Program-made: the position numbers and the translations under genes
Source: Tomocerus qinae
Taxonomy: Eukaryota; Arthropoda; Collembola; Entomobryomorpha; Tomoceridae
DNA length: 64,000 nucleotides
Assembly (NCBI GenBank): GCA_020055645.1
Contig: CM034548.1
Span: forward strand, 51,327,411-51,391,410
Direction of reading: 5' to 3'
The notes under the pieces: model-generated
Database searches by the model: none
What the model was told of the DNA's origin: nothing
What the model saw: the letters and a program-made list of their open reading frames with translations, nothing else
Shown: positions 13,443 through 26,550 of the stretch, one piece after another
Position numbering within the stretch: the first letter of the stretch is position 1
Layout: each line of letters opens with the position of its first letter

Positions 13443-15182
13443 TTGTACGAGGCAAAAAGCTTAAAAATTCATGATTTAATACTTGTACAAGGCAAAAAAA
13501 TGATTTTTTTCAAGTGTCTAGTCTTCATTAATGTTATATTACTAAGGTTTGTGGTCTCCTCGTACAAGCTCAAAAAAATGATTTTTTTCAAGTGTCTAGT
13601 CTTCATTAATGTTATATTACTAAGGTTTGTGGTCTCCTCCTACAAGCTCAAAAAAATGATTTTTTTCAAGTGTCTAGTCTTCATTAACGTTATATTACTA
13701 AGGTTTGTGGTCTCCTCGTACAAGCTCAAAAAAATGATTTTTTTCAAGTGTCTAGTCTTCATTAATGTTATATTACTAATGTTTTTGGTCTCCTCGTACA
13801 AGCTTAAAAAATTGATTTTTTTCAAGTGTTTCTTAAAAAGCTTAAAAATAACATTCAACAGTTTTAATTATTTTTTAACCTTGTACGAGGCAAAAAGCTT
13901 AAAAATTCATGATTTAATACTTGTACAAGGCAAAAAAATGATTTTTTTCAAGTGTCTAGTCTTCATTAATGTTATATTACTAAGGTTTGTGGTCTCCTCG
14001 TACAAGCTCAAAAAAATGATTTTTTTCAAGTGTCTAGTCTTCATTAATGTTATATTATGAAGGTTTGTGGTCTCCTCGTACAAGCTCAAAAAAATGATTT
14101 TTTTCATATGTCTAGTCTTCATTAATGTTATATTACTAAGGTTTGTGGTCTCCTCGTACAAGCTCAAAAAAATGATTTTTTTCAAGTGTCTAGTCTTCAT
14201 TAATGTTATATTACTAAGGTTTGTGGTCTCCTCGTACAAGCTCAAAAAAATGATTTTTTTCAAGTGTCTAGTCTTCCTTAATGTTATAATACTAATGTTT
14301 TTGGTCTCCTCGTACAAGCTTAAAAAATTGATTTTTTTCAAGTGTTTCTTAAAAAGCTTAAAAATAACATTCAACAGTTTTAATTATTTTTTAACCTTGT
14401 ACGAGGCAAAAAGCTTAAAAATTCATGATTTAATACTTGTACAAGGAAAAAAATGATTTTTTTCAAGTGTCTAGTCTTCATTAATGTTATATTATGAAGG
14501 TTTGTGGTCTCCTCGTACAAGCTCAAAAAAATGATTTTTTTCATATGTCTAGTCTTCATTAATGTTATATTACTAAGGTTTGTGGTCTCCTCGTACAAGC
14601 TCAAAAAAATGATTTTTTTCAAGTGTCTAGTCTTCATTAATGTTATATTACTAAGGTTTGTGGTCTCCTCGTACAAGCTCAAAAAAATGATTTTTTTCAA
14701 GTGTCTAGTCTTCCTTAATGTTATAATACTAATGTTTTTGGTCTCCTCGTACAAGCTTAAAAAATTGATTTTTTTCAAGTGTTTCTTAAAAAGCTTAAAA
14801 ATAACATTCAACAGTTTTAATTATTTTTTAACCTTGTACGAGGCAAAAAGCTTAAAAATTCATGATTTAATACTTGTACAAGGCAAAAAAATGATTTTTT
14901 TCAAGTGTCTAGTCTTCATTAATGTTATATTACTAAGGTTTGTGGTCTCCTCGTACAAGCTCAAAAAAATGATTTTTTTCAAGTGTATAGTCTTCATTAA
15001 TGTTATATTATGAAGGTTTGTGGTCTCCTCGTACAAGCTCAAAAAAATGATTTTTTTCAAGTGTCTAGTCTTCATTAATGTTATATTACTAAGGTTTGTG
15101 GTCTCCTCGTACAAGCTCAAAAAAATGATTTTTTTCAAGTGTCTAGTCTTCCTTAATAATATAATACTAATGTTTTTGGTCT

Positions 15183-15281
15183 CCTCGTACAAGCTTAAAA
15201 AATTGATTTTTTTCAAGTGTTTCTTAAAAAGCTTAAAAATAACATTCAACAGTTTTAATTATTTTTTAACCTTGTACGAGG
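15183..15281. repeat. Inverted repeat at the C-to-B switch (type example)
   Basis: The left arm is 15183-15203 (starts CCTCGTACAAGCTT) and the right arm 15261-15281 (ends CCTTGTACGAGG). They are reverse complements at 20 of 21 positions, the mismatch lying beside the box. The 57-bp spacer holds the tail of the truncated C unit and the AACATTCAACAG segment. The same arrangement recurs at essentially every linker of the ladder in this region, for example near 13358-13460, 18377-18488 and 29509-29609. It could extrude as a hairpin. Confidence 0.85.
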
Positions 15282-15310
15282 CAAAAAGCTTAAAAATTCA
15301 TGATTTAATA

Positions 15311-15320
15311 CTTGTACAAG
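15311..15320. repeat. Hybrid palindromic box at the B-to-C switch (type example)
   Basis: CTTGTACAAG is a perfect 10-bp palindrome. Its left half matches the B box CTTGTACGAG and its right half the C box CTCGTACAAG. It is found where B segments pass into C runs, for example near 12657, 13481, 13919, 14872, 16109 and 22118. A CTTATACAAG variant occurs near 17206, 19893 and 21444. Confidence 0.85.
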
Positions 15321-15709
15321 GCAAAAAAATGATTTTTTTCAAGTGTCTAGTCTTCATTAATGTTATATTACTAAGGTTTGTGGTCTCCTCGTACAAGCTC
15401 AAAAAAATGATTTTTTTCAAGTGTCTAGTCTTCATTAATGTTATATTACTAAGGTTTGTGGTCTCCTCGTACAAGCTCAAAAAAATGATTTTTTTCAAGT
15501 GTCTAGTCTTCATTAACGTTATATTACTAAGGTTTGTGGTCTCCTCGTACAAGCTCAAAAAAATGATTTTTTTCAAGTGTCTAGTCTTCATTAATGTTAT
15601 ATTACTAATGTTTTTGGTCTCCTCGTACAAGCTTAAAAAATTGATTTTTTTCAATTGTTTCTTAAAAAGCTTAAAAATAACATTCAACAGTTTTAATTAT
15701 TTTTTAACC

Positions 15710-17680
15710 TTGTACGAGGCAAAATGCTTTAAAAAAATTTTCAAGAATTGAAATTCATGATTTAATACTTGTAAGAGCCAAAAAGCTTAAAGATAATATT
15801 CAACAGTTTTAATTGATCATTTTTTAAACTTGTACGAGCCAAAAAGCTTCAAAAACAATTTTCAAGAATTGAAATTCATGATTTAATACTTGTACGAGCC
15901 AAAAAGCTTAAAAATAACATTCAACAGTTTTAATTATTTTTTAACCTTGTACGGGGCAAAAAGCTTAAAAAATAATTTTCAAGAATTGAAATTTATGATT
16001 TAATACTTGTACGAGCCAAAAAGCTTAAAAATAACATTCAACAGTTTTAATTGATCATTTTTTAAACTTGTATGAGCCAAAAAGCTTAAAAAATTCATGA
16101 TTTAATACTTGTACAAGCCAAAAAAATCATTTTTTTCAAGTGTCTAGTCTTCATTAATGTTATATTACTAAGGTTTTAAGTGTCATCGTACACGCTCAAA
16201 AAATGATTTTTTCCAAGTGTCTAGTCTTCTTTTAATGTTATATTACTGAGGTTTGTGGTCTCCTCCTACAAGCTCAAAAAAATGATTTTTTTCAAGTGTC
16301 TAGTCTTCATTAATGTTATATTACTAAGGTTTTTGATCTCCTCGTACAAGCTCAAAAAAATGATTTTTTTCAAGTGTCTAGTCTTCATTAATGTTATATT
16401 ACTAAGGTTTTAAGTGTCATCGTACACGCTCAAAAAAATGATTTTTTCCAAGTGTCTAGTATTCATTAATGTTATATTACTAAGGTTTGTGGTCTCCTCG
16501 TACAAGCTCAAAAAAATGATTTTTTTCAAGTGTCTAGTCTTCATTAAGGTTATATTACTAAGGTTTTAAGTGTCATCGTACACGCTCAAAAAAATGATTT
16601 TTTTAAAGTGTCTAGTCTTAATTAATGTTATATTACCAAGGTTTGTGGTCTCCTCGTACAAGCTCAAAAAAAATGATTTTTTTCAAGTGTCTAGTCTTCA
16701 TTAATGTTATAATACTAATGTTTTTGGTCTCCTCGTACAAGCTTAAAAAATTGATTTTTTTCAAGTGTTTCTTAAAATGCTTAAAAATAACATTCAACAG
16801 TTTTAATTATTTTTTAACCTTATACGAGGCAAAAAGCTTTAAAAAAATTTTTCAAGAATTGAAATTCATGATTTAATACTTGTAAGAGCCAAAAAGCTTA
16901 AAGATAACATTCAACAGTTTTAATTGATCATTTTTCAAACTTGTACGAGCCAAAAAGCTTCAAAAACAATTTTCAAGAATTGAAATTCATGATTTAATAC
17001 TTGTTTGAGCCAAAAAGCTTAAAAATAACATTCAACATTTTTAATTGATCATTTTTTAAACTTGTACGAGCGAAAAAGCTGAAAGAATTCATGATTTAAT
17101 ACTTGTACGAGGCAAAAAGCTTAAAAATAACATTCAACAGTTTTAATTGATCATTTTTTAAACTTGTACGAGCCAAAAAGCTTAAAAAATTCATGATTTA
17201 ATACTTATACAAGCCAAAAAAATGATTTTTTTCAAGTGTCTAGTGTTCATTAATTTTATATTACTAAGGTTTTTGATCTCCTCGTACAAGCTCAAAAAAA
17301 TGATTTTTTTCAAGTGTCTAGTCTTCATTAATGTTATATTACTAAGGTATTAAGTGTCATCGTACACGCTCAAAAAAATGATTTTTTCCAAGTTTCTAGT
17401 ATTCATTAATGTTATATTACTAAGGTTTGTGGTCTCCTCGTACAAGCTCAAAAAAATGATTTTTTTCAAGTGTCTAGTCTTCATTAATGTTATATTACTA
17501 AGGTTTGTGGTCTCCTCGTACAAGCTCAAAAAAATGATTTTTTTCAAGTGTCTAGTCTTCCTTAATGTTATAATACTAATGTTTTTGGTCTCCTCGTACA
17601 AGCTTAAAAAATTGATTTTTTTCAAGTGTTTCTTAAAAAGCTTAAAAATAACATTCAACAGTTTTAATTATTTTTTAACC
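15710..17680. repeat. B-rich super-block S1
   Basis: Order: long B block (15710-16126), C run including the C' subtype (16127-16770), long B block (16771-17215), C run (17216-17640), linker. The C' subtype replaces GGTCTCCTCGTACAAGCTC with AAGTGTCATCGTACACGCTC. The second B block carries two private variants, TTGTTTGAGCC at 17001 and GAGCGAAAAAGCTG near 17068. Both recur in S2, S3 and S4, which marks the four blocks as copies of one structure. Confidence 0.85.
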
Positions 17681-18478
17681 TTGTACGAGGCAAAAAGCTT
17701 AAAAATTCATGATTTAATACTTGTACAAGGCAAAAAAATGATTTTTTTCAAGTGTCTAGTCTTCATTAATGTTATATTACTAAGGTTTGTGGTCTCCTCG
17801 TACAAGCTCAAAAAAATGATTTTTTTCAAGTGTATAGTCTTCATTAATGTTATATTATGAAGGTTTGTGGTCTCCTCGTACAAGCTCAAAAAAATGATTT
17901 TTTTCAAGTGTCTAGTCTTCCTTAATAATATAATACTAATGTTTTTGGTCTCCTCGTACAAGCTTAAAAAATTGATTTTTTTCAAGTGTTTCTTAAAAAG
18001 CTTAAAAATAACATTCAACAGTTTTAATTATTTTTTAACCTTGTACGAGGCAAAAAGCTTAAAAATTCATGATTTAATACTTGTACAAGGCAAAAAAATG
18101 ATTTTTTTCAAGTGTCTAGTCTTCATTAATGTTATATTACTAAGGTTTGTGGTCTCCTCGTACAAGCTCAAAAAAATGATTTTTTTCAAGTGTCTAGTCT
18201 TCATTAATGTTATATTACTAAGGTTTGTGGTCTCCTCGTACAAGCTCAAAAAAATGATTTTTTTCAAGTGTCTAGTCTTCATTAACGTTATATTACTAAG
18301 GTTTGTGGTCTCCTCGTACAAGCTCAAAAAAATGATTTTTTTCAAGTGTCTAGTCTTCATTAATGTTATATTACTAATGTTTTTGGTCTCCTCGTACAAG
18401 CTTAAAAAATTGATTTTTTTCAATTGTTTCTTAAAAAGCTTAAAAATAACATTCAACAGTTTTAATTATTTTTTAACC
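17681..18478. repeat. Two ladder units between S1 and S2 (360 and 438 bp)
   Basis: Linker boxes at 17681, 18041 and 18479. The 360-bp unit is one C unit shorter than the standard 438. It contains the CTTCCTTAATAATATAATAC variant also present near 15150, 34225 and 37510. Together with S1 and S2 it belongs to a tandem duplication: 14.86-16.9 kb recurs at an offset of 2,847, then 2,769, then 2,688 bp, each step reflecting loss of about one C unit. Confidence 0.85.
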
Positions 18479-20700
18479 TTGTACGAGGCAAAATGCTTTA
18501 AAAAAATTTTCAAGAATTGAAATTCATGATTTAATACTTGTAAGAGCCAAAAAGCTTAAAGATAATATTCAACAGTTTTAATTGATCATTTTTTAAACTT
18601 GTACGAGCCAAAAAGCTTCAAAAACAATTTTCAAGAATTGAAATTCATGATTTAATACTTGTACGAGCCAAAAAGCTTAAAAATAACATTCAACAGTTTT
18701 AATTATTTTTTAACCTTGTACGAGGCAAAAAGCTTAAAAAATAATTTTCAAGAATTGAAATTTATGATTTAATACTTGTACGAGCCAAAAAGCTTAAAAA
18801 TAACATTCAACAGTTTTAATTGATCATTTTTTAAACTTGTATGAGCCAAAAAGCTTAAAAAATTCATGATTTAATACTTGTACAAGCCAAAAAAATCATT
18901 TTTTTCAAGTGTCTAGTCTTCATTAATGTTATATTACTAAGGTTTTAAGTGTCATCGTACACGCTCAAAAAATGATTTTTTCCAAGTGTCTAGTCTTCTT
19001 TTAATGTTATATTACTAAGGTTTATGGTCTCCTCGTCCAAGCTCAAAAAATGATTTTTTTAAGTGTCTAGTCTTTATTAATGTAATATTACTAAGGTTTT
19101 TGATCTCCTCGTACAAGCTCAAAAAAATGATTTTTTTCAAGTGTCTAGTCTTCATTAATGTTATATTACTAAGGTTTTAAGTGTCATCGTACACGCTCAA
19201 AAAAATGATTTTTTCCAAGTGTCTAGTATTCATTAATGTTATATTACTAAGGTTTGTGGTCTCCTCGTACAAGCTCAAAAAAATGATTTTTTTCAAGTGT
19301 CTAGTCTTCATTAAGGTTATATTACTAAGGTTTTAAGTGTCATCGTACACGCTCAAAAAAATGATTTTTTTAAAGTGTCTAGTCTTAATTAATGTTATAA
19401 TACTAATGTTTTTGGTCTCCTCGTACAAGCTTAAAAAATTGATTTTTTTCAAGTGTTTCTTAAAATGCTTAAAAATAACATTCAACAGTTTTAATTATTT
19501 TTTAACCTTATACGAGGCAAAAAGCTTTAAAAAAATTTTTCAAGAATTGAAATTCATGATTTAATACTTGTAAGAGCCAAAAAGCTTAAAGATAACATTC
19601 AACAGTTTTAATTGATCATTTTTCAAACTTGTACGAGCCAAAAAGCTTCAAAAACAATTTTCAAGAATTGAAATTCATGATTTAATACTTGTTTGAGCCA
19701 AAAAGCTTAAAAATAACATTCAACATTTTTAATTGATCATTTTTTAAACTTGTACGAGCGAAAAAGCTGAAAGAATTCATGATTTAATACTTGTACGAGG
19801 CAAAAAGCTTAAAAATAACATTCAACAGTTTTAATTGATCATTTTTTAAACTTGTACGAGCCAAAAAGCTTAAAAAATTCATGATTTAATACTTATACAA
19901 GCCAAAAAAATGATTTTTTTCAAGTGTCTAGTGTTCATTAATTTTATATTACTAAGGTTTTTGATCTCCTCGTACAAGCTCAAAAAAATGATTTTTTTCA
20001 AGTGTCTAGTCTTCATTAATTTTATATTACTAAGGTTTTTGATCTCCTCGTACAAGCTCAAAAAAATGATTTTTTTCAAGTGTCTAGTCTTCATTAATGT
20101 TATATTACTAAGGTTTTAAACGTCATCGTACACGCTCAAAAAAATGATTTTTTCCAAGTGTCTAGTATTCATTAATGTTATATTACTAAGGTTTGTGGTC
20201 TCCTCGTACAAGCTCAAAAAAATGATTTTTTTCAAGTGTCTAGTCTTCATTAAAGTTATATTACTAAGGTTTTAAGTGTCATCGTACACGCTCAAAAAAA
20301 TGATTTTTTTCAAGCGTCTAGTCTTCATTAATGTTATATTACCAAGGTTTGTGGTCTCCTCGTACAAACTCAGAAAAAATGATTTTTTTCAAGTGTCTAG
20401 TCTTCATTAATGTTATAATACTAATGTTTTTGGTCCCCTCGTACAAGCTTAAAAAATTGATTTTTTTTTAGTGTTTCTTAAAAAGCTTAAAAATAACATT
20501 CAACAGTTTTAATTATTTTCTAACCTTGTACGAGGCAAAAAGCTTAAAAAATAATTTTCAAGAATTGAAATTAATGATTTAATACTTGTACGAGCCAAAA
20601 AGCTTAAAAATAACATTCAACAGTTTTAATTGATCATTTTTTAAACTTGTATGAGCCAAAAAGCTTAAAAAATTCATGATTTAATACTTGTACAAGCCAA
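18479..20700. repeat. B-rich super-block S2
   Basis: Copy of S1 at an offset of 2,769 bp (left) to 2,688 bp (right). TTGTTTGAGCC lies at 19689 and GAGCGAAAAAGCTG near 19756. It extends further than S1, with C' units to about 20.3 kb, a distinctive CGTACAAACTCAG unit at 20361 and a short B block (20475-20700) with the TTGAAATTAATGATTT variant. These right-hand markers recur only in S4. Confidence 0.85.
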
Positions 20701-22073
20701 AAAAATGATTTTTTTCAAGTGTCTAGTCTTCATTAATGTTATATTACTAAGGTTTGTGGTCTCCTCGTACAAGCTCAAAAAAATGATTTTTTTCAAGTGT
20801 CTAGTCTTCATTAATGTTATATTACTAAGGTTTGTGGTCACCTCGTACAAGCTCAAAAAAATGATTTTTTTCAAGTGTCTAGTCTTCATTAATGTTATAT
20901 TACTAAGGTTTGTGGTCTCCTCGTACAAGCTCAAAAAAATGATTTTTTTCAAGTGTCTAGTCTTCATTAATGTTATATCACTAAGGTTTGTGGTCTCCTC
21001 GTACAAGCTCAAAAAAATAATTTTTTTCAAGTGTCTAGTCTTCAATAATGTTATATTACTAATGTTTTTGGTCTCCTCGTACAAGCTTAAAAAATTAGTT
21101 TTTCTCAAGTGTTTCTTAAAAAGCTTAAAAATAACATTCAACAGTTTTATATAATATTTAACCTTGTACGAGGCAAAAAGCTTTAAAAAAAATTTTCAAG
21201 AATTGAAATTCATGATTTAATACTTGTAAGAGCCAAAAAGCTTAAAGATAACATTCAACAGTTTTAATTATTTTTTAAACTTGTACGAGGCAAAAAGCTT
21301 AAAAAATAATTTTCAAGAATTGAAATTTATGATTTAATACTTGTACGAGCCAAAAAGCTTAAAAATAACATTCAACAGTTTTAATTGATCATTTTTTAAA
21401 CTTGTACGAGCCAAAAAGCTTAAAAAATTCATGATTTAATACTTATACAAGCCAAAAAAATGATTTTTTTCAAGTGTCTAGTCTTCATTAATGTTATATT
21501 ACTAAGGTTTGTGGTCTCCTCGTACAAGCTCAAAAAAATGATTTTTTTCAAGTGTCTAGTCTTCATTAATGTTATATTACTAAGGTTTGTGGTCTCCTCG
21601 TACAAGCTCAAAAAAATGATTTTTTTCAAGTGTCTAGTCTTCATTAATGTTATATTACTAAGGTTTTTGGTCTACTCGTACAAGCTCAAAAAAATGATTT
21701 TTTTCAAGTGTCTAGTCTTCATTAATGTTATATTACTAAGGTTTGTGGTCTCCTCGTACAAGCTCAAAAAAATGATTTTTTTCATATGTCTAGTCTTCAT
21801 TAATGTTATATTACTAAGGTTTGTGGTCTCCTCGTACAAGCTCAAAAAAATGATTTTTTTCAAGTGTCTAGTCTTCATTAATGTTATATTACTAAGGTTT
21901 GTGGTCTCCTCGTACAAGCTCAAAAAATGATTTTTTTCAAGTGTCTAGTCTTCATTAATGTTATATTACTAATGTTTTTGGTCTCCTCGTACAAGCTTAA
22001 AAAATTGATTTTTTTCAAGTGTTTCTTAAAAAGCTTAAAAATAACATTCAACAGTTTTAATTATTTTTTAACC
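20701..22073. repeat. C run, B block, C run
   Basis: Five to six C units (20701-21110), then a B block of about 330 bp (21111-21445), then seven C units (21446-22020) and a linker. The first run ends in an unusual terminal unit (AATTAGTTTTTCTCAAG), resembled only by one near 34735 (ATTGGTTTTTCTCAAG). One C unit near 20831 has GGTCACCTCG instead of GGTCTCCTCG. Confidence 0.85.
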
Positions 22074-24213
22074 TTGTACGAGGCAAAAAGCTTAAAAATT
22101 CATGATTTAATACTTGTACAAGGCAAAAAAATGATTTTTTTCAAGTGTCTAGTCTTCATTAATGTTATATTACTAAGGTTTGTGGTCTCCTCGTACAAGC
22201 TCAAAAAATGATTTTTTTCAAGTGTCTAGTCTTCATTAATGTTATATTACTAAGGTTTTTGGTCTCCTCGTACAAGCTCAAAAAAATGATTTTTTTCAAG
22301 TGTCTAGTCTTCATTAATGTTATATTACTAAGGTTTGTGGTCTCCTCGTACAAGCTCAAAAAAATGATTTTTTTCAAGTGTCTAGTCTTCATTAATGTTA
22401 TATTACTAAGGTTTGTGGTCTCCTCGTACAAGCTCAAAAAAAATGATTTTTTTCAAGTGTCTAGTCTTCATTAATGTTATATTACTAAGGTTTGTGGTCT
22501 CCTCGTACAAGCTCAAAAAAATGATTTTTTTCATATGTCTAGTCTTCATTAATGTTATATTACTAAGGTTTGTGTTCTCCTCGTACAAGCTCAAAAAAAT
22601 GATTTTTTTCAAGTGTCTAGTCTTCATTAATGTTATATTACTAATGTTTTTGGTCTCCTCGTACAAGCTTAAAAAATTGATTTTTTTCAAGTGTTTCTTA
22701 AAAAGCTTAAAAATAACATTCAACAGTTTTAATTATTTTTTAACCTTGTACGAGGCAAAAAGCTTAAAAATTCATGATTTAATACTTGTACAAGGCAAAA
22801 AAATGATTTTTTTCAAGTGTCTTGTCTTCATTAATGTTATATTATGAAGGTTTGTGGTCTCCTCGTACAAGCTCAAAAAAATGATTTTTTTCATATGTCT
22901 AGTCTTCATTAATGTTATATTACTAAGGTTTGTTGTCTCCTCGTACAAGCTCAAAAAAATGATTTTTTTCAAGTGTCTAGTCTTCATTAATGTTATATTA
23001 CTAAGGTTTGTGGTCTCCTCGTACAAGCTCAAAAAAATGATTTTTTTCAAGTGTCTAGTCTTCCTTAATGTTATAATACTAATGTTTTTGGTCTCCTCGT
23101 ACAAGCTTAAAAAATTGATTTTTTTCAAGTGTTTCTTTAAAAGCTTAAAAAAAACATTCAACAGTTTTAATTATTTTTAACCTTGTACGAGGCAAAAAGC
23201 TTAAAAATTCATGATTTAATACTTGTACAAGGCAAAAAAATGATTTTTTTCAAGTGTCTAGTCTTCATTAATGTTATATTACTAAGGTTTGTGGTCTCCT
23301 CGTACAAGCTCAAAAAAATGATTTTTTTCAAGTGTCTAGTCTTCATTAATGTTATATTATGAAGGTTTGTGGTCTCCTCGTACAAGCTCAAAAAAATGAT
23401 TTTTTTCATATGTCTAGTCTTCATTAATGTTATATTACTAAGGTTTGTGGTCTCCTCGTACAAGCTCAAAAAAATGATTTTTTTCAAGTGTCTAGTCTTC
23501 ATTAATGTTATATTACTAAGGTTTGTGGTCTCCTCGTACAAGCTCAAAAAAATGATTTTTTTCAAGTGTCTAGTCTTCCTTAATGTTATAATACTAATGT
23601 TTTTGGTCTCCTCGTACAAGCTTAAAAAATTGATTTTTTTCAAGTGTTTCTTAAAAAGCTTAAAAATAACATTCAACAGTTTTAATTATTTTTTAACCTT
23701 GTACGAGGCAAAAAGCTTAAAAATTCATGATTTAATACTTGTACAAGCCAAAAAATGATTTTTTTCAAGAATCTAGTCTTCATTAATGTTATATTACTAA
23801 GGTTTGTGGTCTCCTCGTACAAGCTCAAAAAAATGATTTTTTTCAAGTGTCTAGTCTTCATTAATGTTATATTACTAAGGTTTGTGGTCTCCTCGTACAA
23901 GCTCAAAAAAATGATTTTTTTCAAGTGTCTAGTCTTCATTAATGTTATATTACTAATGTTTTTGGTCTCCTCGTACAAGCTCAAAAAAATGATTTTTTTC
24001 AAGTGTCTAGTCTTCATTAACGTTATATTACTAAGGATTGTGGTCTCCTCGTACAAGCTCAAAAAAATGATTTTTTTCAAGTGTCTAGTCTTCAATAATG
24101 TTATATTACTAATGTTTTTGGTCTCCTCGTACAAGCTTAAAAAATTGATTTTTTTCAATTGTTTCTTAAAAAGCTTAAAAATAACATTCAACAGTTTTAA
24201 TTATTTTTTAACC
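22074..24213. repeat. Ladder of four HOR units (672, 437, 516, 515 bp)
   Basis: Linker boxes at 22074, 22746, 23183, 23699 and 24214. Lengths fit 126 + 78n with n = 7, 4, 5, 5 to within one base. The 516-bp unit at 23183 carries the same C-variant order as those at 13881 and 32940, and the open frame across all three encodes the same 155 residues on the minus strand. Confidence 0.88.
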
Positions 24214-26550
24214 TTGTACGAGGCAAAATGCTTTAAAAAACATTTTCAAGAATTGAAATTCATGATTTAATGCTTGTAAGAGCCAAAAAGCTTAAAGATA
24301 ATATTCAACAGTTTTAATTGATCATTTTTTAAACTTGTACGAGCCAAAAAGCTTCAAAAACAATTTTCAAGAATTGAAATTCATGATTTAATACTTGTAC
24401 GAGCCAAAAAGCTTAAAAATAACATTCAACAGTTTTAATTATTTTTTAACCTTGTACGAGGCAAAAAGCTTAAAAATTCATGATTTAATACTTGTACAAG
24501 GCAAAAAAATGATTTATTTCAAGTGTCTAGTCTTCATTAATGTTATATTACTAAGGTTTGTGGTCTCCTCGTACAAGCTCAAAAAAATGATTTTTTTCAA
24601 GTGTCTAGTCTTCATTAATGTTATATTATGAAGGTTTGTGGTCTCCTCGTACAAGCTCAAAAAAATGATTTTTTTCAAGTGTTTCTCTAAATAAACGTTA
24701 TATTACTAAGGTTTGTGGTCTCCTCGTACAAGCTCAAAAAAATGATTTTTTTCAAGTGTCTAGTCTTCATTAATGTTATATTACTAAGGTTTGTGTTCTC
24801 CTCGTACAAGCTCAAAAAAATGATTTTTTTCAAGTGTCTAGTCTTCATTAATGTTATATTACTAAGGTTTGTGGTCTCCTCGTACAAGCTCAAAAAAATG
24901 ATTTTTTTCAAGTGTCTAGTCTTCATTAATGTTATATTACTAAGGTTTGTGGTCTCCTCGTACAAGCTCAAAAAAATGATTTTTTTCATATGTCTAGTCT
25001 TCATTAATGTTATATTACTAAGGTTTGTGGTCTCCTCGTACAAGCTCAAAAAAATGATTTTTTTCAAGTGTCTAGTCTTCATTAATGTTATATTACTAAG
25101 GTTTGTGGTCTCCTCGTACAAGCTCAAAAAAATGATTTTTTTCAAGTGTCTAGTCTTCATTAATGTTATATTACTAAGGTTTGTGGTCTCCTCGTACAAG
25201 CTCAAAAAAATGATTTTTTTCATATGTCTAGTCTTCATTAATGTTATATTACTAAGGTTTGTGGTCTCCTCGTACAAGCTCAAAAAATGATTTTTTTCAA
25301 GTGTCTAGTCTTCATTAATGTTATATTACTAAGGTTTGTGGTCTCCTCGTACAAGCTCAAAAAAATGATTTTTTTCAAGTGTCTAGTCTTCCTTAATGTT
25401 ATAATACTAATGTTTTTGGTCTCCTCGTACAAGCTTAATTCCTTAATGTTATAATACTAATGTTTTTGGTCTCCTCGTACAAGCTTAAAAAATTGATTTT
25501 TTTCAAGTGTTTCTTAAAAAGCTTAAAAATAACATTCAACAGTTTTAATTATTTTTTAACCTTGTACGAGGCAAAAAGCTTAAAAATTCATGATTTAATA
25601 CTTGTACAAGGCAAAAAAATGATTTTTTTCAAGTGTCTAGTCTTCATTAATGTTATATTACTAAGGTTTGTGGTCTCCTCGTACAAGCTCAAAAAAATGA
25701 TTTTTTTCAAGTGTCTAGTCTTCATTAATGTTATATTATGAAGGTTTGTGGTCTCCTCGTACAAGCTCAAAAAAATGATTTTTTTCATATGTCTAGTCTT
25801 CATTAATGTTATATTACTAAAGTTTGTGGTCTCCTCGTACAAGCTCAAAAAATGTTTTTTTTCAAGTGTCTAGTCTTTATCAATGTTATATTACTAAGGT
25901 TTTTGGTCTCCTCGTACAAGCTCAAAAAAAATGATTTTTTTCAAGTGTCTAGTCTTCATTAATGTTATATTACTAAGGTTTGTGGTCTCCTCGTACAAGC
26001 TCAAAAAAATGATTTTTTTCAAGTGTCTAGTCTTCCTTAATGTTATATTACTAAGGTTTGTGGTCTCCTCGTACAAGCTCAAAAAAATGATTTTTTTCAA
26101 GTGTCTAGTCTTCATTAACGTTATATTACTAAGGTTTGTGGTCTCCTCGTACAAGCTCAAAAAAATGATTTTTTTCAAGTGTCTAGTCTTCATTAATGTT
26201 ATATTACTAATGTTTTTGGTCTCCTCGTACAAGCTTAAAAATTGATTTTTTTCAAGTGTTTCTTAAAAAGCTTAAAAATAACATTCAACAGTTTTAATTA
26301 TTTTTTAACCTTGTACGAGGCAAAATGCTTTAAAAAAAAATTTCAAGAATTGAAATTCATGATTTAATACTTGTAAGAGCCAAAAAGCTTAAAGATAATA
26401 TTCAACAGTTTTAATTGATCATTTTTTAAACTTGTACGAGCCAAAAAGCTTAAAAAACAATTTTCAAGAATTGAAATTCATGATTTAATACTTGTAAGAG
26501 CCGAAAAGCTTTAAAAATAACCATTCAACAGTTTTAATTATTTTTTAACC
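24214..26550. repeat. Long B block, then long ladder units (1,110 and 749 bp), then long B block
   Basis: Linker boxes at 24214, 24452, 25562, 26311 and 26551. The 238-240 bp steps are B-only extensions of four B units. The 749-bp unit fits 126 + 78 x 8. The 1,110-bp unit fits 126 + 78 x 12 only after subtracting the 50-bp duplication at 25389-25488. The long C run at 24.66-25.44 kb is the largest uninterrupted 78-bp array in the window. Confidence 0.85.
25389..25488 (+). repeat. 50-bp out-of-register tandem duplication within a C unit
   Basis: The segment from TTCCTTAATG to CAAGCTTAA occurs at 25389-25438 and again, unchanged, at 25439-25488. It is the only clean break I saw in the 78-bp register in the well-resolved part of the array. 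The ends share TTAA and TT, so slippage or a microhomology-based event is plausible. Confidence 0.85.

Larger units (their letters stand above)
13443..15709. repeat. Ladder of five B-linker + C-run HOR units (438, 516, 437, 438, 438 bp)
   Basis: Each unit starts at the TTGTACGAGGC linker box (13443, 13881, 14397, 14834, 15272, then 15710). It contains a B segment, the hybrid box CTTGTACAAG, several 78-bp C units and a truncated last C unit. Lengths fit 126 + 78n with n = 4 or 5. Units carry marked C variants in fixed order: one with ATTATGAAGG, then one with TTTCATATGTC, later one with CTTCCTTAATGTTATAATAC. Confidence 0.9.

Noticed and set aside
13035-14060. 341-codon plus-strand open frame, and similar frames of 60-240 codons through 12.6-40.9 kb on both strands
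   Set aside because: They are the 78-bp C repeat read in a stop-free frame (26 residues per unit), often open on both strands at the same place. Starts and stops fall wherever a unit has a chance ATG or an indel. There is no recognisable domain.
15183-15281. Inverted-repeat DNA transposon (MITE) with 21-bp terminal repeats
   Set aside because: The arms are the shared satellite box plus its A/T flank, the spacer is ordinary B and C sequence, and I see no target-site duplication. It is better explained as a strand switch within the satellite.
24687-25283. 198-codon minus-strand repetitive frame that could pass for a repeat protein
   Set aside because: It is the reverse strand of the longest C run, overlapping an equally open plus-strand frame (24715-25290). 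Periodicity comes from the DNA satellite, and the sequence extends beyond the frame unchanged.
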